Notes: generated from the sequence alone by a model not told the origin. DNA of 45,747 nt from Acaryochloris sp. IP29b_bin.148 (GCF_028285565.1 NZ_JANQOY010000008.1:1-45747), one strand, 5' to 3'; numbered from the stretch's first letter, positions 8,184 to 19,030 are shown. Program-made: numbers and translations.

Positions 8184-11100
8184 TCAAGGTTCTATCTCTA
8201 AGATATGCATGAGCGTGTCATAGCGAAATTCCTTCAGTAGTTTTGAGGTTGCATCAACCATGTCTGCATAGGCTTGAGGAACCTCTGCCAGTAATTGCCT
8301 TATCGAGTACTCATCCAGCGTACGAATGGCCTGATGCATTTGCTGCTGCCATTGGATGGGCATCATGCCAAATCCTTCTTGAATGAGGTCTGCTGGGGAA
8401 GCAGAATGAGACGTTTGTGAGAGGGAGCAGGGCAGAGAGATCGTGTCAAACTCTACCTCTAGAAGACATGCTATGCACTCAAAGACTTTATCTTCGGTAA
8501 ATGGTTTGGCGAGAAAATCATCACAACCTGCAGCGAGGGCCGCTTGATGATCTTCAGCAAAGGCATTAGCCGTAATCGCAATAATCTTGGGCATCAAGCC
8601 TGACTGTCGGATCTGCCGAGTAGCTTCTAATCCATTCATGTATGGCATGTTGATATCCATACAAATCAAATGGGGTTGCCAACGCTGAGTGATCTCAATA
8701 GCCTGCAAACCATCGATCGCATCACACACCTCAAATCCGGGGATGGATAGCATTTGTGATAACACCGCTCGATTATCAGGATTATCATCCACAATCAACA
8801 GGCGATAGGATTGGTGCGGGTGTTTTAACCCTTGAATATTGTGATAGCGGGGAGATTGCAGTTCCTCTACGTCTGGATCCACCGCTAATATCTGAGCGTA
8901 AATATCGCAGGTGAACCGACTGCCTTTCCCTAAAGTACTGCTGACTTGGAGATTGCCTTCCATCATCTGGGCAAAGTTACGACTAATGGGCAGGCCCAGT
9001 CCCGTACCTTGATGATGTTGTTTGCCAGATGCAGATTGAATAAAGGCTTGAAAAATACTGTCTAGATCCTCTGATGCAATCCCTGGACCCGTATCACTGA
9101 TCGTAAATTGTAGGTGTACCTTTTCAGGTGAGGTGTCATAGCTCTGATCTAACACCTGAGTATGGAAGCTAATTTGCCCCTCCTGAGTAAACTTCAAGGC
9201 GTTGCTCAAGAGGTTGAGCAGAATCTGTCGTAATTTGACTTCATCAGCCTGTATAAAACGAGGTATATCAGACGTATGGGTAACCTTGAAAACCAAATTT
9301 TTTGCTGCAACTTTAACTTGGAAGGTTTCGTGAATATCGTCTAAAAACCGGGGCAAGTCGACGGGTTTAGGATTAAGGGTGACTTTGCCAGCCTCAATTT
9401 TGGACATTTCTAAAATGTCATTGATTAAGGCCAGTAAATATTCCCCATTGCGGTTGATGGTCGTCAACATTTCATGGTGTTCGTCAGAGATGGAACGATC
9501 GCGTTGCATCAACTGGCTGAAGCCAAGCACGGCATTGAGCGGCGTACGCAATTCGTGGCTCATACTGGCAAGGAATTCGCTTTTGTGTTGAGTGGCACGC
9601 ATGAGTTCTTCATTCGTGCCTTGGAGTTGGGCTTCTGCTTGTTTGCGATCGGTAATATCAAGATTGATGCCCACCGAACGAATCGGTTGCCCCTGGCTGT
9701 TCCGTTCAAGGAAGGCAGTGGCTAAAATGAATCGGACTGAACCATCGGGACGAAGGATGCGGAACTCTTGAGTATAACGATTCGCTGTGCCGTTGATGAT
9801 ATCCGGTGTATGAGCTTCTAACTGGGCTAAGTCTTGAGGATGTACAGAATTGGCCCAATCTTGATACGTCCCCTTAAAGGATTGGGGGGATACGCCATAA
9901 AGGGCAAACATCCGATCGTCCCAGGCCAGAAGATCCTCCTGGTGATCCCACTCCCAAATCCCAATTTGAGCAGATTCAACGGCTAGCTCTAGTCGTTCTG
10001 AAAGCACTTGTAATTGCCATTCAGCTTGTTTGCGATCGGTAATATCAGAATTCATGCCGACCAAACGAATGGGTTGTCCCTGGTTATTCCGTTCAATGGA
10101 GGCAGTGGCTAAAATGAATCGGACTGAACCATCTGGATGCAAGACTCGAAACTCTTGGCTGTAACTTTTCGCTTGGCTGTTGATACTATTAAGGGTGCTT
10201 GCTTCTACCTGGGCGAAGTCCTCAGGATGTATACCCTTGGCCCAATCCTGATAAGTTCCCTCAAATTCTTGGGGGGATACACCATAAATGGCAAACATCT
10301 GATCGTTCCAGGTCAAGAGATTCTCCTGGTAATCCCACTCCCAGATGCCAAGTTGAGCCGATTCAGCCGCTAGTTCTAGCCGTTCCGAAACCCTTTGCAA
10401 TTGATATTCGGCTTGTTTGCGATCGCTAATATCCTGAAACTGGACAAACTGATGGCCAATACCGTCAAATTCAAGATAATTGCTCGTGATTTCCACTGGA
10501 TAGATATGGCCATCTTGCGTTTGATAGCAGGTTTCGTACCTAGCATAAATTTCAGAACGAATGGTAGCCCAATGCTCGGACCAATCCTCAGCCTGCAAGT
10601 CTGGCGTAATCTCCCAAATCGATCGCTGCTTTAATGCATTTTGTCCGTACCCTAAACTGATGCACGCGGCTTCATTCACACGGGTCAACTGCCCTTCTGA
10701 ATTAATCCAGAGAATACCAGTGGCCGCGTTATCTAAAGCGAATTTTGTCAGGATTAACTCTTGCTCTTTGGCATTCCGTTCACTGATATCTAAGGCAATC
10801 GAAATACCACCATACACCTGGCCATCCGCATTAATTTTAGGTGCATTAAACCATTCACAGGTGATATATTTTCCCGCCTTGGTCACATTCTCATTGATGG
10901 CATGAGATCCCCCTGCCTGAGTCAAAATGCCCGTTGCAACTTCATCCACATAAACTTTTTGATTCGGAGGAACGATCAAACTAAAATGTTGGCCGATGGC
11001 GTCCTCTGCCCTAAAGCCAAAAATTTTCTCAGCGGCAGGATTCCAAGTTGAAAACTCGAAGTCAGAATTCCACTCAATCACTGCAGCAGGCGTTTGCAGA

Positions 11101-14100
11101 ACGATTTGTTCTAGCCTATGTCGAGATTCTTCCAGGTTCCGGGCTTGTTTCTGACTGGCTGTGTAAAGCTGAGCATTTTCCTCAGATGTGTCTCGTAGTG
11201 CTTGAATGAGTTGTAGCTGTTCTTGCTCTAGCTGTTTGCGATCGCTGATATCAATGACAACACCATCCCAAACCACATCACCATTCTCTAGCCGTTCTAC
11301 GTGAGACATATTTTGCACCCATCGGAGACCTTGGTTCGGAAGAACTAAACGATAGGAACTCGTAAAGGGTTGTAAAGTGTCGGCTGATACCTGGATGTCA
11401 TGGCTGATCCGCTCCATATCATCGGGGTGGATTCTGTCCCAAACCTGAGTCGTATTTTGCAAGGCCACTTCCACATCCAGCTCAAAAATTTCTTGCATCT
11501 GGGAACTCACATAGGTCAATTCATCCTGACCATCAGGATGGAGGACATAGCGATAGATCATCCCTGGAACATTTTCAGTCATGCGATGAAATTGAGCTTG
11601 AGTCTCTTGGAGGGCGAGTTCCGCCGCCTTGCGCTCACTAATATCTTTGATAATGGCTAAAGAGCTTTGGGCTTTTTCCCCAGGGATATTGATTAAAGAG
11701 ACCGTTGTGGCTGCCCAAACGATTGAACCATCTTTGCGTACATATCGTTTTTCAAGGGTAAAGCAATCTATTTCTCCACTATAAAGTCTGGTGAGATAAG
11801 CTTTTGACTCTGCTAAGTCCTCAGGGTAAGTGACGTCTTTGATGGTGAGCTGGAGGACTTCCGCTCTGGTATACCCCAGCATTTCACAAAAATAGTTATT
11901 GACTTGAATAATTTGATTGAATTCAATGCTATTCTCAGCAATGCCGACTGCTGCTTGTTCAAAGGCTGCTTTGGCCCTAGCTTCGCTGAGTTTTAGGGCT
12001 GATTCTGCGGCTTTGCGATCGCTTATATCTCGCAGAATGGTTGAGAGGTACTCGACTTCTCCCTTCTCTGATTTGTGAGCAATAATGACTTGAGAAGTGG
12101 GTATCTCTTCTCCAGAAGGGGTCAGTAAGGCCGTTTCACCCGACCAAATATCCTGCTCAATCGCGGTGGGTAGCCCCTCTTGTTTAACAATTTCAAAGGC
12201 CCATTTGGGATACAACCTTGAAATGGGTACTCGCTCCTCATGAATCTTCAAATCTGGACGTAATGTCCTAAAGGGTTGATTCTGCCACAAAATTCCGTTC
12301 TCCGGCTTGCAGACACCAATAAAATCGGTTGTCGATTGCAAAATTTGAATCAGTCTATTTTGCTCTTGTTCAAGTTGCTTGCGATCGCTAATATCCATAA
12401 CAATCCCATCCCAGTGGGTTGCCCCATCGGGCTGTCGGCTGGGACGAGAAATAACTTGCACCCATTTCAGACTGCCTGAAGGTGTAATGATGCGAAATTC
12501 GTGATTAAACGGCTGTAAGGTTTGATTGGCCGCCGCCAGCCTCTGATCAATGCTCTGTTTATCTTCGCTGTGCTCGAAATCCCGCAAACTATACTGACCC
12601 TCGATCAGGGTTTGAGCTGATAACTCATAGAGGGTTTGGCAATTAGGACTGATATAGGAGAGGGAATCCGCGCTATCCCCCGTCATACGGGTTTGGTAAA
12701 CCACACCTGGGATGTTATCGACCATATTCCGTAGACGCGTTTCACTGGCTTGGCGTTTTGCGGTTTGCACGTCCAGTTTTTGTTCTAGCGTCTGCTTGAG
12801 CAGCGCATTCTCCAAAGCAATGGCCGCTTGAGCGCAGAGAAAGTTGAGGACGGTGATGCGATCGCGACTGAACACACCCGCGACCGAGTGATGCTCTAGA
12901 TATAGCAATCCAATCAGTTGGGTCTGGTGCAGCAGCGGCAAACATAACACACTGAGATGGGGATGGTCTTGCAGATATGGATCAACGATGGGCAGCGATT
13001 GACTGACCCCATCGATCACCAAGGCTTCTTGGGTCCGTTGGACATACTGAAGCAGTTGAACCGGCAGATGGAGATTGTCCGTCATCGGGTCTGAGACCAG
13101 CTGGGTGGTTTCAACGGTTGCCGTTACCTTCACCTGCCAAACATTGTCGGCATCAGGCAACAGCAGCGCCAACCGTTCTGCCCCCGATGTTTGCAGCATC
13201 ATTGGCGCTAGTTTTTGCAGCAGGTCACTCAGGCCAATACTTTCAGACAGGGTCTGGGCCGATTTAAAGATTGTTGCCAGGTCAAGGACTGTATTGAAGC
13301 GGTCGGTAGTAGGCTGGAAACTCCTGCTAGAGGAATGAACAGACAGAGACAACGGCGCAATACTATGCAATGTTGCTAGGGGATCAATCCCATCTCTCTG
13401 CTCGAGAATGGGTTCAAGCAACGATGCATAGCGATTTTCTAGGTCATTCGTTTTGGCCTTCGCACCCCATCGCTCATAACAACAATACGCCTCTTGCATG
13501 TAGACCGCAGCTATCTTGTCTTTGCCCCAGTCGAGATAGAATCTGGCTGCTCGTTCATTTGCCAGGGCTTCTTCTTGGATGAATTGATTTGCTTTGGCTC
13601 CTGCGATCGCCTTGTCGTATAACTCTAAAGCTGCAATTTTATTATTTAAAATTCGATATTTTTCCGCTTCAATTAAATCAAATTTATGTTGAAAATTCAT
13701 TGGCGCATAATTTGCCAAATCTTGATATATTTTTTGATTACTTTCTACTGTTTCTAAATACTGATTAACTAAATTTTCTTCCAAGGGATTTGCAAAATCA
13801 ATATAATCTAGATAGATTAAAGATTCATAAAAATAGTGAATGTATTCTGTCAACCAGCCACTAACACTATCTAAATTTTTTGCAGATTTTTGTATGTTTG
13901 CTAAAGCAAGATTGGTATTTAAGAATAGATACTGTAAACTTGCTTCATGCAAATAACAATGATGTAAGCTAAATCGATCTTTAGCTGTGGTTAGAAGCTC
14001 ATTTATTTCCTTTAGGTTAAAAGAATTACCTTCTAGACTATTGGGCTGTTCTAATTGATCTGTGAGCTTGGCGACCAGTTGCTTCAGAAATCGATTAAGA

Positions 14101-17100
14101 CCTATGGCAAACTGGTTATTTAGTTGCTCAAGTGCCTGGTTAGCTTGAATAATTTCAGTTTGTACAGTAGTTAATAACTCACCACTAAAAAAGAAATTTA
14201 GGCATTTTGAACCTATAGCATATCCAGCAAATTCAAAATCTCCACTTTCTAAACCACTCGTATAAGCTGCTGACAATAATGGTCGTGCTTCTCGAAGATG
14301 AGATTTAAGGTAGCTTACAGCAGAACCTACTACATGGAAGACGCGACTTTTAGTGGGATTCTGGGGAAAAATATCTACTACAGTTAGACCAAGCTGCCTA
14401 AACTGATAGAATTTTTCAATGTCTTGTTCTATAAGCTTGACTAGAGCTCCATACACTACATAACCATATGCTGAATAAAGTGAGTTACCATGTTCTAATG
14501 ACAGTTCGACCAATTTTAGGATAATCAACCAAGATAAATTGGTGTTACTAATCAGTGCTGATGCACACATAGCAAGTAAAATTTTGGCTGCTGCTAACGT
14601 CTCTGGCTCTTTCAGCAATGGCAGTTCTTCAATTTTCTGGATGCTGAATTGATTGATACAGGGCTGAAACCTACTATATTCCTGCTTGACTTGCTCAAAA
14701 CTGGGTCGATCAGGGAAATAAATTCCTAATTCTTGTAATATCTCTCTACCAGTTAATATTGCTGAACTATAATTTTGTTGTGTAGCATAAAATTGAATTT
14801 GAGTTTGTACTGCTAAAACCGTATCTAAAATAGTCTTGGCATTTTGATTGATGGTATTTACCAGAGATTCCAATACGGAGAAATCACCCTTTAAATAAGC
14901 TGATTCGGTAGCTAGATTATGTAAATTTAAAGTGAGTTGATAGTGTCTATCCCAAGAGTTATCTCCCAACAAAGATAATCCTGTATGGGCATAATCAAAG
15001 CTAGCTTGATAAGCAATAGCATTTTTAGCCTTTGTACCCGCAATTAAATTCAGTTGAGCTAATTGATCTCGTTCGGACTGTAGTGAAACTAAACTTTGGC
15101 CAAGGTTGAATTGATTGACAATATCAAATATGTTTGTTTTTCTATTTTTTAGAGATGAGTCCTGGTTTAAAAGTTTACCAATCTGATAATGGGTTTTAGC
15201 TTTCTCTGATTGAGGAATCAAAGTATAAGCAGCTTGTTGAACCCGATCGTGCAAAAAGCGATATTCAATAGAGCTTTCTTCAGAACTATTGGCAACCTCA
15301 TCCTCAGGAGACAAGCGATAAATTTGCGTTTCAGGAACAATTAACCCAACTTGCAAAGCCGACCACAAATCATCAGTGATTGCTAACTCGGATTTCTCAC
15401 AAACAACCACTAAAGTAGCCACGTCAAATCTGCTGCCCATACAAGCAGCAAATTTCAACACGTCCTGGGTCGTCTCAGGCAGTTTGTGTAACCGTGTGGC
15501 CATGTATGCCAGTAAATCATCACTCAAAGCTGCTTCTTTTAACTGAGATAAATCGCATTGCCAACACTTTTCTTCTCGATCAAATGCAATATAGTTATCT
15601 TCATAAAGACCTTGTAGAAACTGTGTGGTAAAAAATGGATTACCCTGAGTCTTTTGGTAAATCAACTCTGATAACGGTCTGGCGACGACCTCAGAACAGA
15701 GCAATGAGTCTGAAACGAGCTTATTGATATTTGCCTTAGATAAAGGGTCTAGATGAATCGTGTGGATAGAGGATTGGTCCAGCTCAACTTCTGACAAACA
15801 CACCATCAAAGGATGAGCAGGACATACTTCATTATCTCGATAGGCCCCGATCACCAGCAATGAATGGTCATGGTTGCCTGACTCACTCATTAACAGTTTG
15901 AGTAACCCTAAAGAAGCCGAATCTGCCCATTGCAGATCGTCTAAGAAAATGACTAAGGGATGCTCTTGCTGGGTAAAAACACGGATAAATTGATTGAAAA
16001 CTAAATTAAATCTATTTTGGGCCGCACTAACCGATAATTCTGGAGCTTTTGGTTGTTTGCCTAAGATAATTTCTAGACTGGGAATAACTTCAATGACGAC
16101 TTGAGCATTGTTTCCCAATGCAGTTAAGATGGCTGCTTTCCATTGAGTTAAGTCTGCGTCGGATTCGCTCAGGAGTTGTTGGACTAAACTGCTAAAAGCT
16201 TGGACAAACGCACTCAAAGGAATATTGCGATTAAACTGGTCAAATTTTCCTTGGATAAAATAGCCTTCTTGCTGGAGGATAGGCTTGTGTACTTCGTTAA
16301 CGACAGCGGTTTTGCCCACTCCCGAATAGCCCGCCACCAGCCTCAGTTCTGATGCCCCCTGGACTACTCGCTCAAAGGCATCCAACAGTATCTGAACGTC
16401 CGCTTCTCTGCCATAGAGTTTTTCAGGAATGAGGATGCGATCACAAACATCGTTCTGCCCCACTTCAAATCGTTCAATGTCGCCTTGTGCTGTTAATTGA
16501 GTGAGACAGCGTTGCAGGTCATCCTTGAGTCCTAACGCACTTTGATAGCGATCTTCTGCATTTTTAGCCAGGAGCTTGGCCACAATATTGGCCACAGTTG
16601 TTGGCACCCCAAACCCCGTCAGTGAAGGCGGCTCCTGAGCAATATGGCAATGGATCCACGCCATCGGCTCCTCGGCTTGAAAGGGCAGCTGCCCCGACCA
16701 TAATTCAAACAGCGTGACGCCCAAACTATAAAAGTCACTGCGAAAATCAATCCCCCGGTTCATGCGCCCGGTTTGCTCTGGGGCCATATAGGCCAAAGTG
16801 CCTTCTAAACCCTTGGGATTGCCGATAGTCTGAGTTTCTTTGAGGAGGCGGGAGGCAATGCTAAAGTCAATCAGTTTGACTTGAAGTGTCTGAGGATGGA
16901 TAAGGATATTGGCAGGTTTAATGTCCTTATGTAAAATTTGCTGTTGGCTAAGATATTGGAGAATGTCGGCCAGCTGGAGGGCAATTGTTAACCCATCCTG
17001 GAGAGAGACCGCAGCCTGTAAGAACTGCGAAAGGGCAATTCCCTGAACATCTTCCATAATCAGGGCATAGGAATGGTTACAGGGTTCTAGACCCAAAACC

Positions 17101-17336
17101 TGGATAATCCCTGGATGCTTCAGATCATGACCAATGTTGAATTGATTGCGAAAGGCTAGGTGATCGGAGGCTCTCAAGGCCACCTGGGGCGGAGTGGTTT
17201 TGATGATAACGGTAGTTTGATCCGCACTCCGCAAGGCGCGATAGACCAGGGAGTATCTACCCTCATGCAGAAGTTCAAGGGGCGCATACCCTTTAGGGAT
17301 CAGTTTTTGAGGTAGGCGAACGTTTGAGTGGTTCAT
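8184..17336 (-). CDS. Giant Ser/Thr kinase - AAA ATPase - GAF - multi-PAS hybrid histidine kinase
   Basis: This is a 3050-residue soluble signalling protein. Residues 1-280 are a Hanks-type kinase with HKDIKPAN near 134 and KLIDFS near 155, where the usual DFG reads DFS. Residues 300-600 are an AAA-16-like ATPase with Walker A GYSGVGKT near 333 and Walker B LVIFLDDLQWAD near 460. A long helical, TPR-like region spans about 650-1330. GAF is at 1362-1512. Eight PAS/PAC units, most ending in a DISDRK-like PAC motif, cover 1529-2566. A HisKA domain has phosphoacceptor His2594 (SHELRTPLN), and HATPase_c lies at about 2680-2812. A receiver has Asp2894 (CMDINMP). A short C-terminal tail lies at 2990-3050. 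The architecture is that of cyanobacterial Ser/Thr-His dual kinases such as HstK-type proteins. The stimulus is unknown. Confidence 0.93.
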   Translation of the reverse strand: MNHSNVRLPQKLIPKGYAPLELLHEGRYSLVYRALRSADQTTVIIKTTPPQVALRASDHLAFRNQFNIGHDLKHPGIIQVLGLEPCNHSYALIMEDVQGIALSQFLQAAVSLQDGLTIALQLADILQYLSQQQILHKDIKPANILIHPQTLQVKLIDFSIASRLLKETQTIGNPKGLEGTLAYMAPEQTGRMNRGIDFRSDFYSLGVTLFELWSGQLPFQAEEPMAWIHCHIAQEPPSLTGFGVPTTVANIVAKLLAKNAEDRYQSALGLKDDLQRCLTQLTAQGDIERFEVGQNDVCDRILIPEKLYGREADVQILLDAFERVVQGASELRLVAGYSGVGKTAVVNEVHKPILQQEGYFIQGKFDQFNRNIPLSAFVQAFSSLVQQLLSESDADLTQWKAAILTALGNNAQVVIEVIPSLEIILGKQPKAPELSVSAAQNRFNLVFNQFIRVFTQQEHPLVIFLDDLQWADSASLGLLKLLMSESGNHDHSLLVIGAYRDNEVCPAHPLMVCLSEVELDQSSIHTIHLDPLSKANINKLVSDSLLCSEVVARPLSELIYQKTQGNPFFTTQFLQGLYEDNYIAFDREEKCWQCDLSQLKEAALSDDLLAYMATRLHKLPETTQDVLKFAACMGSRFDVATLVVVCEKSELAITDDLWSALQVGLIVPETQIYRLSPEDEVANSSEESSIEYRFLHDRVQQAAYTLIPQSEKAKTHYQIGKLLNQDSSLKNRKTNIFDIVNQFNLGQSLVSLQSERDQLAQLNLIAGTKAKNAIAYQASFDYAHTGLSLLGDNSWDRHYQLTLNLHNLATESAYLKGDFSVLESLVNTINQNAKTILDTVLAVQTQIQFYATQQNYSSAILTGREILQELGIYFPDRPSFEQVKQEYSRFQPCINQFSIQKIEELPLLKEPETLAAAKILLAMCASALISNTNLSWLIILKLVELSLEHGNSLYSAYGYVVYGALVKLIEQDIEKFYQFRQLGLTVVDIFPQNPTKSRVFHVVGSAVSYLKSHLREARPLLSAAYTSGLESGDFEFAGYAIGSKCLNFFFSGELLTTVQTEIIQANQALEQLNNQFAIGLNRFLKQLVAKLTDQLEQPNSLEGNSFNLKEINELLTTAKDRFSLHHCYLHEASLQYLFLNTNLALANIQKSAKNLDSVSGWLTEYIHYFYESLIYLDYIDFANPLEENLVNQYLETVESNQKIYQDLANYAPMNFQHKFDLIEAEKYRILNNKIAALELYDKAIAGAKANQFIQEEALANERAARFYLDWGKDKIAAVYMQEAYCCYERWGAKAKTNDLENRYASLLEPILEQRDGIDPLATLHSIAPLSLSVHSSSRSFQPTTDRFNTVLDLATIFKSAQTLSESIGLSDLLQKLAPMMLQTSGAERLALLLPDADNVWQVKVTATVETTQLVSDPMTDNLHLPVQLLQYVQRTQEALVIDGVSQSLPIVDPYLQDHPHLSVLCLPLLHQTQLIGLLYLEHHSVAGVFSRDRITVLNFLCAQAAIALENALLKQTLEQKLDVQTAKRQASETRLRNMVDNIPGVVYQTRMTGDSADSLSYISPNCQTLYELSAQTLIEGQYSLRDFEHSEDKQSIDQRLAAANQTLQPFNHEFRIITPSGSLKWVQVISRPSRQPDGATHWDGIVMDISDRKQLEQEQNRLIQILQSTTDFIGVCKPENGILWQNQPFRTLRPDLKIHEERVPISRLYPKWAFEIVKQEGLPTAIEQDIWSGETALLTPSGEEIPTSQVIIAHKSEKGEVEYLSTILRDISDRKAAESALKLSEARAKAAFEQAAVGIAENSIEFNQIIQVNNYFCEMLGYTRAEVLQLTIKDVTYPEDLAESKAYLTRLYSGEIDCFTLEKRYVRKDGSIVWAATTVSLINIPGEKAQSSLAIIKDISERKAAELALQETQAQFHRMTENVPGMIYRYVLHPDGQDELTYVSSQMQEIFELDVEVALQNTTQVWDRIHPDDMERISHDIQVSADTLQPFTSSYRLVLPNQGLRWVQNMSHVERLENGDVVWDGVVIDISDRKQLEQEQLQLIQALRDTSEENAQLYTASQKQARNLEESRHRLEQIVLQTPAAVIEWNSDFEFSTWNPAAEKIFGFRAEDAIGQHFSLIVPPNQKVYVDEVATGILTQAGGSHAINENVTKAGKYITCEWFNAPKINADGQVYGGISIALDISERNAKEQELILTKFALDNAATGILWINSEGQLTRVNEAACISLGYGQNALKQRSIWEITPDLQAEDWSEHWATIRSEIYARYETCYQTQDGHIYPVEITSNYLEFDGIGHQFVQFQDISDRKQAEYQLQRVSERLELAAESAQLGIWEWDYQENLLTWNDQMFAIYGVSPQEFEGTYQDWAKGIHPEDFAQVEASTLNSINSQAKSYSQEFRVLHPDGSVRFILATASIERNNQGQPIRLVGMNSDITDRKQAEWQLQVLSERLELAVESAQIGIWEWDHQEDLLAWDDRMFALYGVSPQSFKGTYQDWANSVHPQDLAQLEAHTPDIINGTANRYTQEFRILRPDGSVRFILATAFLERNSQGQPIRSVGINLDITDRKQAEAQLQGTNEELMRATQHKSEFLASMSHELRTPLNAVLGFSQLMQRDRSISDEHHEMLTTINRNGEYLLALINDILEMSKIEAGKVTLNPKPVDLPRFLDDIHETFQVKVAAKNLVFKVTHTSDIPRFIQADEVKLRQILLNLLSNALKFTQEGQISFHTQVLDQSYDTSPEKVHLQFTISDTGPGIASEDLDSIFQAFIQSASGKQHHQGTGLGLPISRNFAQMMEGNLQVSSTLGKGSRFTCDIYAQILAVDPDVEELQSPRYHNIQGLKHPHQSYRLLIVDDNPDNRAVLSQMLSIPGFEVCDAIDGLQAIEITQRWQPHLICMDINMPYMNGLEATRQIRQSGLMPKIIAITANAFAEDHQAALAAGCDDFLAKPFTEDKVFECIACLLEVEFDTISLPCSLSQTSHSASPADLIQEGFGMMPIQWQQQMHQAIRTLDEYSIRQLLAEVPQAYADMVDATSKLLKEFRYDTLMHILEIEP
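9637..10410 (-). repeat. Tandem duplication of one PAS domain (two 387-bp units)
   Basis: Two adjacent in-frame units, 9637-10023 and 10024-10410, encode the seventh and eighth PAS domains of the giant kinase. The marker GCTTGTTTGCGATC starts at 9637, 10024 and 10411, giving an exact period of 387 bases (129 codons). Both units share IGIWEWD/LGIWEWD, YGVSPQ, GTYQDWA and HPDGSVRFILATA-like segments. The similarity at both protein and DNA level points to recent tandem duplication. Confidence 0.9.
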
Positions 17337-17491
17337 GTTCCCCTATATCGATTGACCCAATACCCAGAATTCAGGATACCCTCAATTTACGCCTCACTTG
17401 CAATCCAATGCTTTTTTGGAAGAAACTCTGTTTACTAGTCTTAGATTAACTGAGACTCGAAAATTTGGGGCCTCATTTTCCAAATTTACCT

Positions 17492-19030
17492 CTATGGTAG
17501 CCAAAACTGGGGTATAAGACTTTTTTGAAGTTCGCGCACTGTTCTGTTCACTGAACGCGCCATTTGGATATGAGGTTCATCGGGCTCAATCGGGTCAATG
17601 GCAGCTGGAAGCCCCTGCCCTAATTGGTGAATCACATGATTGGCTGCCTCCAGTCCCGTGACATAGGCTTTTTCCTGGGACCAAGAACCGTGGCGAGTGA
17701 CCACCCAGTCTCCACTCATATAGAGGTTATTAATGGGAGTTTGGGCCGGTAGCAAATACCGATAGCTGCCTGGTGCAAAATGGGTCACGGCTCGGGGTAA
17801 GCGAATCACGCTAGAATCGACCACCTGGGCCTCGCGGAAATCGGGAAGACAGGTGGTCAGATCCTGTTGCACCATACGAATAATTTCATCATCTTCCATG
17901 GCCAAGAACTGATTGGCATGGTAAAAGTCTGCCTCAATCACCGTTTCCGGCTGATCGCGATAGTCATCGTGAAGGGCATTGAGGTCAAAGAAGGTAGACC
18001 CCGTCGTCGGATGGAAGCCAAAGCAGGCATTAGAAGGCTGAGGGACCTCGACTTTGCGGTCGAACCACAGACGGGTGGCTAAGATATCCACGGCACCAAG
18101 GTTCATTAGGTCTCGGAACTGAGGATGCTGTTGTAGTGTAGAACTGCCCCGAACAATGTTCTGCATCCCTGTAATGCCAACGGAAAAAATGACGGCATCG
18201 GCCTCAAAGACTTCATCCCCGCAAATGACAGCATCGGCTTGGCCCAAGTCATTGAGCCGCACATCGGTGACCCGACGCTGAGTGAGAATTTTGCCCCCTG
18301 CATCGGTGATGCGATCGCACCAGGGCTTGAAGATTTTCTCTCCCACCGTGCCCCGACACCACACCACATCAAAATCAGCCTGATGGGCCAGGATGAAATA
18401 GTAGAGCATCCCTAAGGCAGCAGCAGCGGAGCACTGCTCACCCGGAGCAAACAATCCTACTAGCAGCATCGGTTCAAAGGCATCTCGATATAAGCGAGCT
18501 GACACGCCATAGCTTTTAAACAGTTCTCTAGCCGTCACCGAGTCATAGCGTCGCCAAGCCTCATCGGAATTATCAAAGTCGATAATCGGATACATCATCG
18601 TAAAGGCGGACAGTCGATCCACTAGCGGTAAGCGAGGAAACTGGGGGTAAGCAAAGGTCCCCAAGGGCATCGGTAAGCGCTGTTCCTTCTGGAAAATAGG
18701 GGACACCGCTTCCAGTCCCGCCGGGGAATATTGAGAGGACTTTGTCCAGTCCGTAAAGGGATCGAGTCCTAACTCATCGACCAAACCAAAAATATTTTTA
18801 TAGGGGTACCAAAACCCATGAATCCCGGCTTCAACGGGACGGCCGCCTGCGGTTTTCCAACCCGCGACTAGGCCACCTGGATAGGAGCCTGCCTCTAGTA
18901 AAGTGACATCGTACCCTTGGTTCACGAGGTGATAGGTGGCACCGAGGCCAGCCCAACCCGCACCAACGACGACAACACGTTTTTTAGGGTCAGAGGTCAT
19001 AGCTTGTATCGTGGAATTATTCGTAACCAA
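17492..19030 (-). CDS. FAD-dependent carotene-desaturase-like oxidoreductase
   Basis: This 512-residue flavoprotein belongs to the amine-oxidase/carotenoid-desaturase superfamily. The FAD-binding Rossmann motif VVVVGAGWAGLGATYHL starts near residue 19 and continues to LLEAGSYPGG. The C-terminal FAD motif NNLYMSGDWVVTRHGSWSQEKAYVTGLEAA resembles that of zeta-carotene and phytoene desaturases. The length also fits. I cannot tell whether it is a true carotenoid desaturase or one of the several related cyanobacterial enzymes of unknown substrate. An alternative start is Met11. It is divergent from the hydrolase pseudogene and follows no obvious operon partner. Confidence 0.82.
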   Translation of the reverse strand: MVTNNSTIQAMTSDPKKRVVVVGAGWAGLGATYHLVNQGYDVTLLEAGSYPGGLVAGWKTAGGRPVEAGIHGFWYPYKNIFGLVDELGLDPFTDWTKSSQYSPAGLEAVSPIFQKEQRLPMPLGTFAYPQFPRLPLVDRLSAFTMMYPIIDFDNSDEAWRRYDSVTARELFKSYGVSARLYRDAFEPMLLVGLFAPGEQCSAAAALGMLYYFILAHQADFDVVWCRGTVGEKIFKPWCDRITDAGGKILTQRRVTDVRLNDLGQADAVICGDEVFEADAVIFSVGITGMQNIVRGSSTLQQHPQFRDLMNLGAVDILATRLWFDRKVEVPQPSNACFGFHPTTGSTFFDLNALHDDYRDQPETVIEADFYHANQFLAMEDDEIIRMVQQDLTTCLPDFREAQVVDSSVIRLPRAVTHFAPGSYRYLLPAQTPINNLYMSGDWVVTRHGSWSQEKAYVTGLEAANHVIHQLGQGLPAAIDPIEPDEPHIQMARSVNRTVRELQKSLIPQFWLP

